Assembly: GCF_003813775.1 (NCBI RefSeq)
Contig: NZ_RPDH01000001.1
Span: forward strand, 1,798,001-1,862,000
Reading direction: 5' to 3'
Source of the DNA: Chitinophaga lutea
GTDB taxonomy: Bacteria; Bacteroidota; Bacteroidia; Chitinophagales; Chitinophagaceae
Length of the DNA stretch: 64,000 bases
Part shown: one piece after another, positions 34,608 through 42,366 of the stretch
Numbering within the stretch: the stretch's first letter is position 1
How the letters are laid out: every line of letters begins with the position of its first letter
Position numbers and translations under genes: made by a program
Notes under the pieces: generated by a model
What the model was told of the DNA's origin: nothing
The model's input: the letters and a program-made list of their open reading frames with translations, nothing else
Databases searched by the model: none

Positions 34608-36146
34608 ATGAGCGTAAACACCCAACAACAACTCTCCGAACAGGAAATTATCCGCCGGGAAAAATTGCAGGAACTGCAAAACCTGGGCATCGACCCGTAC
34701 CCGGCGCCGGAATATCCCGTAAACGCATACTCTACGGACATCAAAGCCGGTTATTCCGAAGCGACGAAAGACCAGTACCAGGACGTATGCCTGGCAGGCC
34801 GCATCATGCAGACCCGCGACATGGGCAAGGCGAACTTCGCCGTACTGCAGGACAGCAAGGGCCGCATCCAGCTGTACATCAAACGCGACGATATTTGTCC
34901 GGGCGAAGACAAAAGCCTGTACGACACCGTCTGGAAGAAACTCACCGACATCGGTGACTTCATCGGGGTGAAGGGATATGTGTTCACCACCAAAACCGGT
35001 GAAACTTCCGTACACGTGCGGGAACTGACCGTGCTTGCCAAGGCGCTGCGCCCGCTGCCCGTGGTGAAGGAAAAAGAAGGTGAAACCTTCGACGCCGTGA
35101 CCGATCCCGAATTCAAATACCGCCAGCGGTATGCAGACCTCGTGATCAACCCCGACGTAAAAGAAGTGTTCATCAAACGTACCCGTCTGATGCAGACGAT
35201 GCGTGATTTTTATAACGGCATGGGTTATCTCGAAGTGGAAACTCCCATCCTGCAGGCTATTCCCGGTGGCGCGACGGCCCGCCCTTTCATCACCCATCAC
35301 AATGCGCTGGACATACCGTTGTACCTGCGCATCGCCAACGAACTGTACCTGAAAAGGCTGATCGTAGGCGGGTTTGAAGGTGTATATGAGTTCGCGAAAG
35401 ACTTCCGGAACGAAGGCATGGACCGCACCCACAACCCCGAGTTTACGGTGATGGAGATGTACGCCGCGTATAAGGATTACGACTGGATGATGCGCACCAC
35501 CGAAACCCTGCTGGAAAAAGTGGCCGTCAACGTAAACGGTAGCACGGACGTACAGGCCGGCGAGCAGGTCATCAGCTTCAAAGCCCCCTACCGCCGCGTA
35601 TCGATGTACGACGCCATTAAAGAGCACACCGGCATCGACATCACCGGTATGGACGAAGCCCAGCTCCGCGACGTGTGCAAACAGCTGCACATCCCCGTGG
35701 AAGCCAGCTCCGGCAAAGGCAAACTGATCGACGAGATTTTCGGTGAAAAATGCGAGCACCATTATGTGCAGCCCACTTTCATCATCGACTACCCCGTTGA
35801 AATGAGCCCCCTCACCAAAAAACACCGCAGCAAAGAAGGGCTGGTGGAGCGTTTTGAACTGATCGTAAACGGCAAGGAAATCGCCAACGCCTACTCCGAG
35901 CTGAACGATCCCATCGACCAGCGCGCGCGTTTTGAAGAGCAGGTACAGTTGATGGAGCGTGGGGACGATGAGGCGATGTACATCGACTACGATTTTCTCC
36001 GTGCCCTGGAATATGGCATGCCGCCTACTTCCGGTATCGGGATCGGCATCGACCGCCTTACCATGCTGATGACGAACCAGCCCTCCATTCAGGACGTGCT
36101 GTTTTTCCCGCAGATGCGCCCCGAAAAAACCGGCGGCGAAGCATAA
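34608..36146 (+). CDS. lysS: lysyl-tRNA synthetase, class II
   Basis: Charges tRNA-Lys. 512 residues from [20 protein letters not shown]. The anticodon-binding OB fold is at ~60-150 ([20 protein letters not shown]). Motif 2 is [20 protein letters not shown], and motif 3 [16 protein letters not shown] close to the C-terminus, as in class IIb. [17 protein letters not shown] provides the lysine-recognition region. Length is as for E. coli LysS (505). Followed by an intrinsic terminator. Confidence 0.97.
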   Translation: MSVNTQQQLSEQEIIRREKLQELQNLGIDPYPAPEYPVNAYSTDIKAGYSEATKDQYQDVCLAGRIMQTRDMGKANFAVLQDSKGRIQLYIKRDDICPGEDKSLYDTVWKKLTDIGDFIGVKGYVFTTKTGETSVHVRELTVLAKALRPLPVVKEKEGETFDAVTDPEFKYRQRYADLVINPDVKEVFIKRTRLMQTMRDFYNGMGYLEVETPILQAIPGGATARPFITHHNALDIPLYLRIANELYLKRLIVGGFEGVYEFAKDFRNEGMDRTHNPEFTVMEMYAAYKDYDWMMRTTETLLEKVAVNVNGSTDVQAGEQVISFKAPYRRVSMYDAIKEHTGIDITGMDEAQLRDVCKQLHIPVEASSGKGKLIDEIFGEKCEHHYVQPTFIIDYPVEMSPLTKKHRSKEGLVERFELIVNGKEIANAYSELNDPIDQRARFEEQVQLMERGDDEAMYIDYDFLRALEYGMPPTSGIGIGIDRLTMLMTNQPSIQDVLFFPQMRPEKTGGEA

Positions 36147-36168
36147 ACGAAGCGTTTTATTCCGCATA

Positions 36169-36203
36169 CAGGCTGTTCCGTTACCCGGGGCAGCCTTTTT
36201 TTA
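36169..36203 (+). terminator. intrinsic terminator of lysS
   Basis: GGCTG (36171-36175) with CAGCC (36191-36195), extended by TCC/GGG, followed by seven T. Confidence 0.75.
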
Positions 36204-36248
36204 TTTGAACTCCTTCCCCGTTCCCGCTGTTATAAACAGAAACTGCCC

Positions 36249-36623
36249 ATGCGATTCAACATCCCTACACAGGCAGCCGTGGTGCTGTACGCCCTCATGT
36301 GGGCCGCCTTTGGCGTCAATCATCTTGTGAATGCGAAGGAAATGGTGGCCATCGTGCCCGTTCCCGGCGGCGCCGTCTGGATATATTTAACGGGCGTGGC
36401 GATGCTGCTGGCCGCAGCCGCCATTATTTTCAACATACAGGCCCGGCTGGCGGGGTACCTGCTGGCCATCATGCTGTTGGTGTTCATTTTTTCGATACAT
36501 GTGCCGCAACTGATCAAGGGCAATTTTATGGCCCCGGTGAGCATACTGAAAGACCTGGGACTGATGGCCGGGGCGATCATCGTCGCCAACATCCGGCCTA
36601 TGCACAAACAAGGCAGTAACTGA
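36249..36623 (+). CDS. DoxX-like membrane protein
   Basis: A 124-residue inner-membrane protein with four hydrophobic helices (AAVVLYALMWAAFGVNHLV, IYLTGVAMLLAAAAIIF, LAGYLLAIMLLVFIFSIHV, LKDLGLMAGAIIVANIR), the size and 'F-G-x-N-H' start of the DoxX/DoxD-like family. These are thought to be small redox-linked membrane subunits; function here unknown. Its stop codon lies inside a stable hairpin that, on the minus strand, is the terminator of small-RNA copy B. Confidence 0.8.
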   Translation: MRFNIPTQAAVVLYALMWAAFGVNHLVNAKEMVAIVPVPGGAVWIYLTGVAMLLAAAAIIFNIQARLAGYLLAIMLLVFIFSIHVPQLIKGNFMAPVSILKDLGLMAGAIIVANIRPMHKQGSN

Positions 36624-36665
36624 GTTACTGCCCTGTTTGATTTTCGACCATATCCTATGAAAACC
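36605..36665 (-). ncRNA. putative small RNA, copy B (divergent)
   Basis: Minus-strand unit beginning GGTTTTCATAGGATATGGTC (36665-36646) and ending in GGCAGTAAC-TCA-GTTACTGCC (36632-36612). The stem is longer than in the other copies and has an A-T pair where A, D and E have G-C. The T-run is weak (TTGTTTG). The upstream box TACTTTAG is one base off consensus. It overlaps the 3' end of the DoxX gene, whose TGA forms the loop. Least certain member. Confidence 0.5.
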
Positions 36666-36845
36666 ACTGCTAAAGTAGCCGGTTTTTTATTCCCGCCGTT
36701 GCACCACTTCCTGCCCTGCGGCTTTCGCCGCATAACAGGCTATTTTCCGCCTGTAACCGGTACCGCCGGTATATTTCATTGCCATAATTCATATTTGATC
36801 TTTATTTTCGTCACCTCGAATCTGCAATCAACCTGAATAAAAATT

Positions 36846-38984
36846 ATGAGAAGCATGTATAAACCGATGCCAGCCTGGCTTACCGGAATTGCGTTACTGG
36901 TAGCCATCCCAGCCATTTCACAGGAAAAAAAGGAACTCACTTTCGACCAGATATTCACCCGTCCGGTCAACATCACCGAGCCCCTCCCGGCGGTACGAGG
37001 TTGGGCGGACAAGGACCATTTTATTGAAACCCGCGCCGGTAAGGCATTGACGGTGGATGTAAAAACCGGGCAGACGGCCGACTATACCCCGCCGCCGGCT
37101 ACCGGCAGAACGGTGAGCGTCCGCGGGAACGACGTTTATGTACAGGAGCCCAATGGCGGCGCGGAGATCCGCCTCACCAGCGACAGCGCCATCGAAAAGA
37201 ACGCCACCCTGTCGCCCGACGAAAAGTACGTGGCTTTCACCCGGAACAACGACCTCTATGCCGTGGAAGTGGCCACCAAAAAGGAAATCCGGTATACCAC
37301 CGACGGTTCCGACGTAATCTATAACGGCTGGGCATCCTGGGTGTATTATGAAGAAATCCTCGGCCGGCCTTCCAAGTACCGCGCATTCTGGTGGAGCCCG
37401 GATAGCAGGAAACTGGCCTTTATGCGTTTCGACGATTCCAAAGTGCCCGTATTTCCCATTTACAGCGAAGTGGGCCAGCATGGTTTCCTCGAAAACACCC
37501 GCTACCCCAAAGCCGGCGATACCAACCCCGAAGTGAAACTGGCCATTGTGCCCGTTACCGGCGGCAACATCACCTGGGCGGATTTCAATTCCAAAGACGA
37601 CCAGTATTTCGGTCAGCCCTTCTGGACGCCCGACGGCAGCGCTTTATGGGCCCAGTGGATGCCCCGTGAGCAGAACAACCTGGTCATCTACGCCATCGAT
37701 GCGCAGACAGGCGCCAAGAAGCCCATTTACAACGAAACGCAGAAAACCTGGATTGACTGGTTCACCGATATCTATTTCCTCGATAATAATAAAGGGTTCA
37801 TCATTAAAAGCGATAAATCCGGCTGGGACCACCTGTACCTGCATAATATGGACGGCAGCCTGAAAAAGCAGCTGACCACAGGCAACTGGCGTGTAAAGGC
37901 CGTACTCGAGCTGAACCAGCAGAAGCAGACGGTGTATTTCACCGCCCGCAAGGAAGCCAGCACCCGGTACGACCTTTATAAAATCGGCGTAAACGGCGGC
38001 CAGCCGCAGCGCCTCACTTTCGGCGAGTTCTCCCACGACGTGCGCCTGGCACCCGGCGGCGATCATTTCATCACCACCTACAGCAACCTCACCACCCCGC
38101 CGCGCATGGCGCTGGTGAACGAAAAAGGCAAGGTGGTGCGCGAACTGGGCAATGCCCGCGGCGCCGCGTTCGATACCTATAAAATGGCCCCCACGGAGCT
38201 GAAAACATATAAAACCCGCGACGGACTGGAGCTGCCCATCACCATCATGTGGCCGCTGAACATGGAGCCCGGGAAAAAATACCCCGTGCTGATCAGCATT
38301 TACGGCGGGCCCGATGCCGGCACCGTGTACGATGTATGGAAACCCTCCACGCTCATCTCCCAATGGTACGCCAAGGAAGGGCTCATCCAGGTGGCGATCG
38401 ACAATCGCGCCGCGGGGCACCTCGGCAAGGTAGGGATGAATTACATCCACCGCCAGCTGGGCAAATACGAGATCGAGGATTATATGGACGCCACCCGCTG
38501 GCTCACCAGCCTCCCCGGCGTGGACGCGGCCAAAGTGGGCATGACCGGCGGCAGCTTCGGCGGGTATATGACCTGCATGGCGCTGACCTACGGAGCCGAT
38601 GTGTTCTCCTACGGGATGGCCAACTTCGCCGTAACCGACTGGGCGCTGTACGACAGCCATTATACCGAAAGATTCATGGACACGCCGAAAGACAACCCCG
38701 AAGGATATAAAGTCACCTCCGTGCTCACCCATGCCGCCAAATACAAGGGACTGCTCCGCATCGTTCACGGCACCATGGACGACAACGTGCACCTGCAGAA
38801 CTCCATCCAGCTGGTCAACAAGTTCGAGGACCTGGGCAAACATTTCGAGCTGATGCTCTATCCCGGCGAACGCCATGGATGGGGCGGGGCCAAAGGCGCC
38901 CATCTCCGGAACGAAACCTACCGGTTCATATACGCCAACCTCTTGGGCAAACCCCTTCCGGCCGCTTTCAAAGGCTCCAACTAG
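36846..38984 (+). CDS. S9 family peptidase, dipeptidyl peptidase IV type
   Basis: A 712-residue exported prolyl dipeptidase (signal region AWLTGIALLVAIPAISQ). Residues ~60-440 form the eight-bladed propeller of the DPPIV N-terminal domain, including the WVYYEEILGR Glu-Glu motif that anchors the substrate amino end. The catalytic domain has the nucleophile in GGSFGGYM (Ser ~569; GWSYGG is the usual form), Asp in GTMDDNVH (~645) and His in GERHGWGG (~678). It releases X-Pro dipeptides in the periplasm. Directly followed by a long inverted repeat. Confidence 0.95.
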   Translation: MRSMYKPMPAWLTGIALLVAIPAISQEKKELTFDQIFTRPVNITEPLPAVRGWADKDHFIETRAGKALTVDVKTGQTADYTPPPATGRTVSVRGNDVYVQEPNGGAEIRLTSDSAIEKNATLSPDEKYVAFTRNNDLYAVEVATKKEIRYTTDGSDVIYNGWASWVYYEEILGRPSKYRAFWWSPDSRKLAFMRFDDSKVPVFPIYSEVGQHGFLENTRYPKAGDTNPEVKLAIVPVTGGNITWADFNSKDDQYFGQPFWTPDGSALWAQWMPREQNNLVIYAIDAQTGAKKPIYNETQKTWIDWFTDIYFLDNNKGFIIKSDKSGWDHLYLHNMDGSLKKQLTTGNWRVKAVLELNQQKQTVYFTARKEASTRYDLYKIGVNGGQPQRLTFGEFSHDVRLAPGGDHFITTYSNLTTPPRMALVNEKGKVVRELGNARGAAFDTYKMAPTELKTYKTRDGLELPITIMWPLNMEPGKKYPVLISIYGGPDAGTVYDVWKPSTLISQWYAKEGLIQVAIDNRAAGHLGKVGMNYIHRQLGKYEIEDYMDATRWLTSLPGVDAAKVGMTGGSFGGYMTCMALTYGADVFSYGMANFAVTDWALYDSHYTERFMDTPKDNPEGYKVTSVLTHAAKYKGLLRIVHGTMDDNVHLQNSIQLVNKFEDLGKHFELMLYPGERHGWGGAKGAHLRNETYRFIYANLLGKPLPAAFKGSN

Positions 38985-38989
38985 GCCGC

Positions 38990-39095
38990 GAACGAAGGAT
39001 GAACGAACCTTCCCTGGGGGATCAACGAAGGATCACCGAAAAGTTGATCCTTCGTTGAAGGTTCGTTCGTCCTTCGTTGAAGGTTCGTTGAACAC
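38990..39095. repeat. long imperfect hairpin made of short AACGAAGGAT units
   Basis: Inner arms TCAACGAAGGATCA and TGATCCTTCGTTGA are perfectly complementary over 14 bp around loop CCGAAAAGT. Outer arms (about 38990-39012 and 39057-39079) match over about 23 bases with one or two mismatches. Further GAAGGTTCGTT units extend the right side. It starts six bases after the DPP IV stop and could end or stabilise that transcript. Confidence 0.75.
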
Positions 39096-39247
39096 CGTGC
39101 AAATGCCCGCCTGGCACAGGCCGTTTTTCTGATTGTTTGTCTGGTGGCGGGTTTGAATACGTCGGTTTCCCTCTTTTTCCGGAAACAGGGGAGCATTCCT
39201 TTAAAAAAGACACTAAAAGCCATAACGGTGGGAATTTCCACCAAAAC

Positions 39248-39280
39248 AAAAGGTCATTCCGCGATGGAATGACCTTTTTT
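39248..39280. terminator. bidirectional terminator in the 38985-40052 gene-poor stretch
   Basis: AAAAGGTCATTCC (39248-39260) with GGAATGACCTTTT (39266-39278), T-runs on both strands. The 1.07-kb stretch 38985-40052 holds the hairpin repeat, this terminator and small-RNA copies C and D; I see no credible protein gene in it. Confidence 0.75.
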
Positions 39281-39294
39281 AATGACTTAGGGGC

Positions 39295-39357
39295 AAAAAA
39301 ACAGGGCTGCAAGAATACAGCCCCGAAAAATTTTAACCATATCTTTATTGAAAAACC
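39295..39357 (-). ncRNA. putative small RNA, copy C
   Basis: Minus-strand unit beginning GGTTTTTCAATAAAGATATG (39357-39338), then GTTAAAA, and ending in GGGCTG-TATTCTTG-CAGCCC with a run of seven T. Compared with copies A, D and E, one G-C pair of the stem is replaced by T-A on both sides while the TATTCTT loop side is kept. The box GAAATTTG upstream is one base off TAnnTTTG. Confidence 0.65.
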
Positions 39358-39861
39358 TAGTACAAATTTCAATAATTTAGAAGTAACCCTAATCTCCGAA
39401 TTTGTGAACGCTATATTTTTTCTGGTTAACGTAGCGAAAAGCACTTTAAACGATGACGCAAACAACCCGTTAACGAGCGAAAAACACCTTCAAGATAATT
39501 TTAAGACCATCTTTTACCGGCTCCTTCCGGCACCTCCGGCCGGGTGATCGCCGTGAACGTATCCCGGATGCTGTTAACGCGAACAACTGCAGGCTTTGTT
39601 ATCCGTCCACCCATGCACCTGATCTTTTTCAGGCGCACAAGGGGAAGTGACGGCAATACCTCCCGACTGGCGGAATACACCCGCAAACGGGCGCTCATGA
39701 ATCGAAAAAGCACGTCACGGCCTTGCCAATCCGGCTCCGGGCGTATTCTTCTCCGGCAGGAAACCGGTCCCCGGGAAATATATAACAAAAGGAAATATGA
39801 TAATTGCTGATATACGTGCTAATACGGCGGCGAGGCGGGGTTATGGGTGGGTCAGGAAATG

Positions 39862-39920
39862 AAAAAAGGCGGTAAGAATACCGCCTTTGTAATAATTTTA
39901 ACCATATCCTATGAAAAACC
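39862..39920 (-). ncRNA. putative small RNA, copy D
   Basis: Minus-strand unit beginning GGTTTTTCATAGGATATGG (39920-39902), then TTAAAA, ending in hairpin GGCGGTA-TTCT-TACCGCC (39885-39868) and six T. A perfect TATCTTTG box at 39933-39926 lies five bases before the predicted start. The upstream conserved block is at 39959-39990. No gene follows on the same strand for more than 20 kb of sense direction nearby, so it is not a leader. Confidence 0.72.
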
Positions 39921-40052
39921 TATACCAAAGATAAGGTGCTTCTTCTGCCGCGCAAGTCGATTTCCGTGAACGCCATAAAATTCCTCGTGAAGCATCGAAA
40001 TCACCTATTTTGCAGTCACATAGAAAATATATTTAAATTATGTTTTTTATCA

Positions 40053-40391
40053 CTACGCAATCCTGTGGCCATTTTTGACGGCTCTTTCCGGCTGCAGCAG
40101 CACAATTTCCTTCTCATCGCCCACAACGCCCAGCACCAGGCATTCCGAGAAAAAATTGGCGATTTGTTTGACCGGGAAGTTGATGACCGCCACTACCTGT
40201 TTCCCTATCAGCTCTTCCGGCTGATACAGCTTTGTGATCTGGGCGGACGAGCGTTTGATGCCGATTTCCGGCCCGAAATCGACCTCCAGCTGGTAGGCAG
40301 GGTTCCGCGCTTTTTCAAACACTTTGGCAGCCATAATGGTGCCGGCATGAATGTGTACCTTCTCAAAATCATTCCATGTAATGGTTTCCAT
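40053..40391 (-). CDS. csaA: CsaA-like tRNA-binding protein
   Basis: 112 residues from METITWNDFEKVHIHAGTIM, the usual start of this family. It is a stand-alone tRNA-binding (EMAP/Trbp111) OB fold: VHIHAGTI, AYQLEVDFGPEIGIKRSSAQ, KQVVAVINFPVKQIANFFSE and CLVLGVV. Dimers bind tRNA or act as export chaperones in Bacillus. A longer open frame runs upstream through small-RNA copy E but has no similarity before METI. The terminator of copy E lies 72 bases upstream of this start. Confidence 0.9.
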   Translation of the reverse strand: METITWNDFEKVHIHAGTIMAAKVFEKARNPAYQLEVDFGPEIGIKRSSAQITKLYQPEELIGKQVVAVINFPVKQIANFFSECLVLGVVGDEKEIVLLQPERAVKNGHRIA

Positions 40392-40453
40392 GCTATAAAT
40401 ATTTAATAGAGGGAAATTAAGGCGTTTGGGGGAAAAAGAGGAAGCGGGAGGGC

Positions 40454-40515
40454 AAAAAAACAGGGCGGTAAGAATACCGCCCTCCAATATTTTTAACCAT
40501 ATCCTATGAAAAACC
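40454..40515 (-). ncRNA. putative small RNA, copy E
   Basis: Minus-strand unit beginning GGTTTTTCATAGGATATGG (40515-40497), then TTAAAAA, ending in an 8-bp hairpin GGGCGGTA-TTCT-TACCGCCC (40482-40463) and TGTTTTTTT. A perfect TATCTTTG box at 40527-40520 lies four bases before the predicted start. The upstream block is at 40551-40592. It is the only copy placed directly before a same-strand gene (csaA). Confidence 0.72.
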
Positions 40516-40634
40516 AATACAAAGATAGGCAGGTACCTGATATCCGTAGAGGCGTTTCCGTAAAAGACCGGTTTTACTTCGTAAACGTTACGAATCATCT
40601 CCTGTTAACAGTAATTTAACCAATGCGCTTCGCC

Positions 40635-41624
40635 CTAGTGCGTACGTGCCTTGGGTTTAGTCTGCATAATACCGTCTATTTCCTCCATCACGGCATCTGT
40701 CAGCAACGGATATACGGCCAGCGCCTTCAGATTTTCAGTGAGTTGCGATTCTTTGGTAGCGCCAAGAATGGCGGAAGTAACATGGGGGTTGCGGATGCAC
40801 CAGGCAACCGACAGTGTGGCGAGGCTGGTGTTCAGCTTTTCGGCCACCGCTTCCAGTTTCACGACGCGGGCCACGTTGTCGTCGAGCAGGTTCCTGTTTT
40901 TCAGCCACTCGAACCCTTCCAGGCCCAGGCGGGAACCCTCGGGAATGCCTTTGTTGTATTTGCCGGTCAGCAGGCCGGATGCCAGCGGGCTGAAAATGGT
41001 GGTGCCCAGGCCCACGGTCCTGAACACATCGAGGTATTCGTGCTCCATCTTTTCTCTTCTGAACATGTTGTATTCCGGCTGCTCCGTTACGGGCCCGATC
41101 AGGTTGTATTGCCTTGCAACCATATGGGCTTCCATGATCTCGGCCGGGCTCCACTCGGAAGTACCCCAGTAGAGGATCTTGCCCTGCTGGATGAGAATAT
41201 TCATGGTCCACACCACTTCCTCCATCGGCACGTTTTTATCGGGGCGGTGGCAGAAGTACAGGTCGAGGTAATCGACGCCCATGCGCTCGAGGGCTTCGTT
41301 GCAGGCCTCTATCAGGTGTTTGCGGCTCAGGCCGGTCTGGTTGGGTTTGTTGTGATCGCCCCGCCAGCCGAAATATGCTTTGCTCGACAGTACATAGGAG
41401 GTCCTGTCCCAGTTCTTCTTCTTCAATATCCGCCCCATCATCTTTTCGGATTCACCGAGCGCATAGATTTCCGCGTTGTCGAAAAAATTGATGCCGTTGT
41501 CGTATGCCAGCCCCATCAGCCGGTCGGACAGGGAGTCGTCTATCTGTTTGTGAAACGTAATCCAGCTCCCGAACGATAACACGCTCAGTTGCAGGCCTGA
41601 TTTGCCGAGTCTTCTGTATTCCAT
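40635..41624 (-). CDS. aldo/keto reductase (Kv-beta-like)
   Basis: 329 residues from MEYRRLGKSGLQLSVLSFGS. An NADPH-dependent TIM-barrel reductase with the catalytic Asp-Tyr-Lys-His set: FFDNAEIYALGESEKMMGR (Asp and Tyr), VLSSKAYFG (Lys), LYFCHRPDKN (His). C-terminal NADPH-binding region: VTSAILGATKESQLTENLKA. The sequence is closest to the group related to potassium-channel beta subunits, which reduce aldehydes; substrate unknown. Single gene. Confidence 0.92.
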   Translation of the reverse strand: MEYRRLGKSGLQLSVLSFGSWITFHKQIDDSLSDRLMGLAYDNGINFFDNAEIYALGESEKMMGRILKKKNWDRTSYVLSSKAYFGWRGDHNKPNQTGLSRKHLIEACNEALERMGVDYLDLYFCHRPDKNVPMEEVVWTMNILIQQGKILYWGTSEWSPAEIMEAHMVARQYNLIGPVTEQPEYNMFRREKMEHEYLDVFRTVGLGTTIFSPLASGLLTGKYNKGIPEGSRLGLEGFEWLKNRNLLDDNVARVVKLEAVAEKLNTSLATLSVAWCIRNPHVTSAILGATKESQLTENLKALAVYPLLTDAVMEEIDGIMQTKPKARTH

Positions 41625-41757
41625 GATGTTTTTTGTGAGTTGATGTTCCAAAAATAATTATTCATTCCCCGAATTGGAAGCCTTGAAAAATAATACTTTG
41701 GCATGGTTGTTGGGCCACTTAGGCAGGAAATTTTAGGTTAAAAAATAGGTTAAAGCG

Positions 41758-41788
41758 CACAAGCCGGTCATCTGACCGGCTTGTTGCG
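41758..41788 (-). terminator. hairpin after lptC
   Basis: AAGCCGGTC and GACCGGCTT pair around a four-base loop about 20 bases after the lptC stop; the T-tract is poor, so it is a weak terminator. Confidence 0.45.
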
Positions 41789-41807
41789 TTATAATAAGTT
41801 ATGCGGA

Positions 41808-42362
41808 TTATTGGACGAAGCTGCTGTCCGGCGATTTGAATGATCCGTGCACGTTATGGAACTCGGACCAGGAAAAATCCTGGTTGGCATCGAACCCGAC
41901 GCCGTAGAGGGTATCGTACGGTGTGGAGAAGCGGCAGTATTTGTCGGTGGTGAACAGGGCACGCTTCGCGTCCCAGCGGAGGTCTTTACAATCGAGACGT
42001 TTGATTTCGGCAGGGTCTTTCAGGCTGATGAACACCACGCTGTCGCGGAGGTATACATCGTTCTCGCGGTCCATGTACTTGCCGTAGCGGGCCGTGAGCA
42101 CGCTGGATATCTTCAGGGAGTCGTAAAACACCACTTTAAGGCCGCGGGGGAATTCCGTATACGAAGGCGTGTTGGTATGCCGCTCCATGTAAGGCGAAGT
42201 AAGGATGCCTTTCACGTTGGCGGTCTGGCTCATGATGGTTTCCACATCAAACCCCTGTTCAACACCCAGTTTGTTAGCATCGAACTTACGTACGGCATTG
42301 ATGTCGTTTTCGCAGCTGCAGCAAACCAGTACAATCGCCAGGTATGACAGGAGTTGTTTCAA
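41808..42362 (-). CDS. lptC: LPS export protein LptC, lipoprotein form
   Basis: 184 residues. The N-terminus LLSYLAIVLVCCSC is a lipoprotein signal, as in Bacteroidota LptC. The body follows the family: KGILTSPYMERHTNTPSYTE, FPRGLKVVFYDSLKISSVLT, ARYGKYMDRENDVYLRDSVV, LDCKDLRWDAKRALFTTDKY. LptC receives lipopolysaccharide from LptBFG and passes it to LptA. It is the last gene of the coaX operon, four bases after the outer-membrane protein gene. Confidence 0.9.
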   Translation of the reverse strand: MKQLLSYLAIVLVCCSCENDINAVRKFDANKLGVEQGFDVETIMSQTANVKGILTSPYMERHTNTPSYTEFPRGLKVVFYDSLKISSVLTARYGKYMDRENDVYLRDSVVFISLKDPAEIKRLDCKDLRWDAKRALFTTDKYCRFSTPYDTLYGVGFDANQDFSWSEFHNVHGSFKSPDSSFVQ

Positions 42363-42366
42363 GCGG

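Noticed and set aside
34596..36167. 523-codon minus-strand open frame across lysS
   Set aside because: Antisense shadow of lysS.
39022..39810. Several open frames of 87-147 codons in the gene-poor kilobase
   Set aside because: They run through the hairpin repeat, a terminator and small-RNA copy C, and have no protein signature.
40392..40598. N-terminal extension of the CsaA-like protein
   Set aside because: The open frame continues upstream, but over small-RNA copy E, and family similarity starts at the ATG at 40391.
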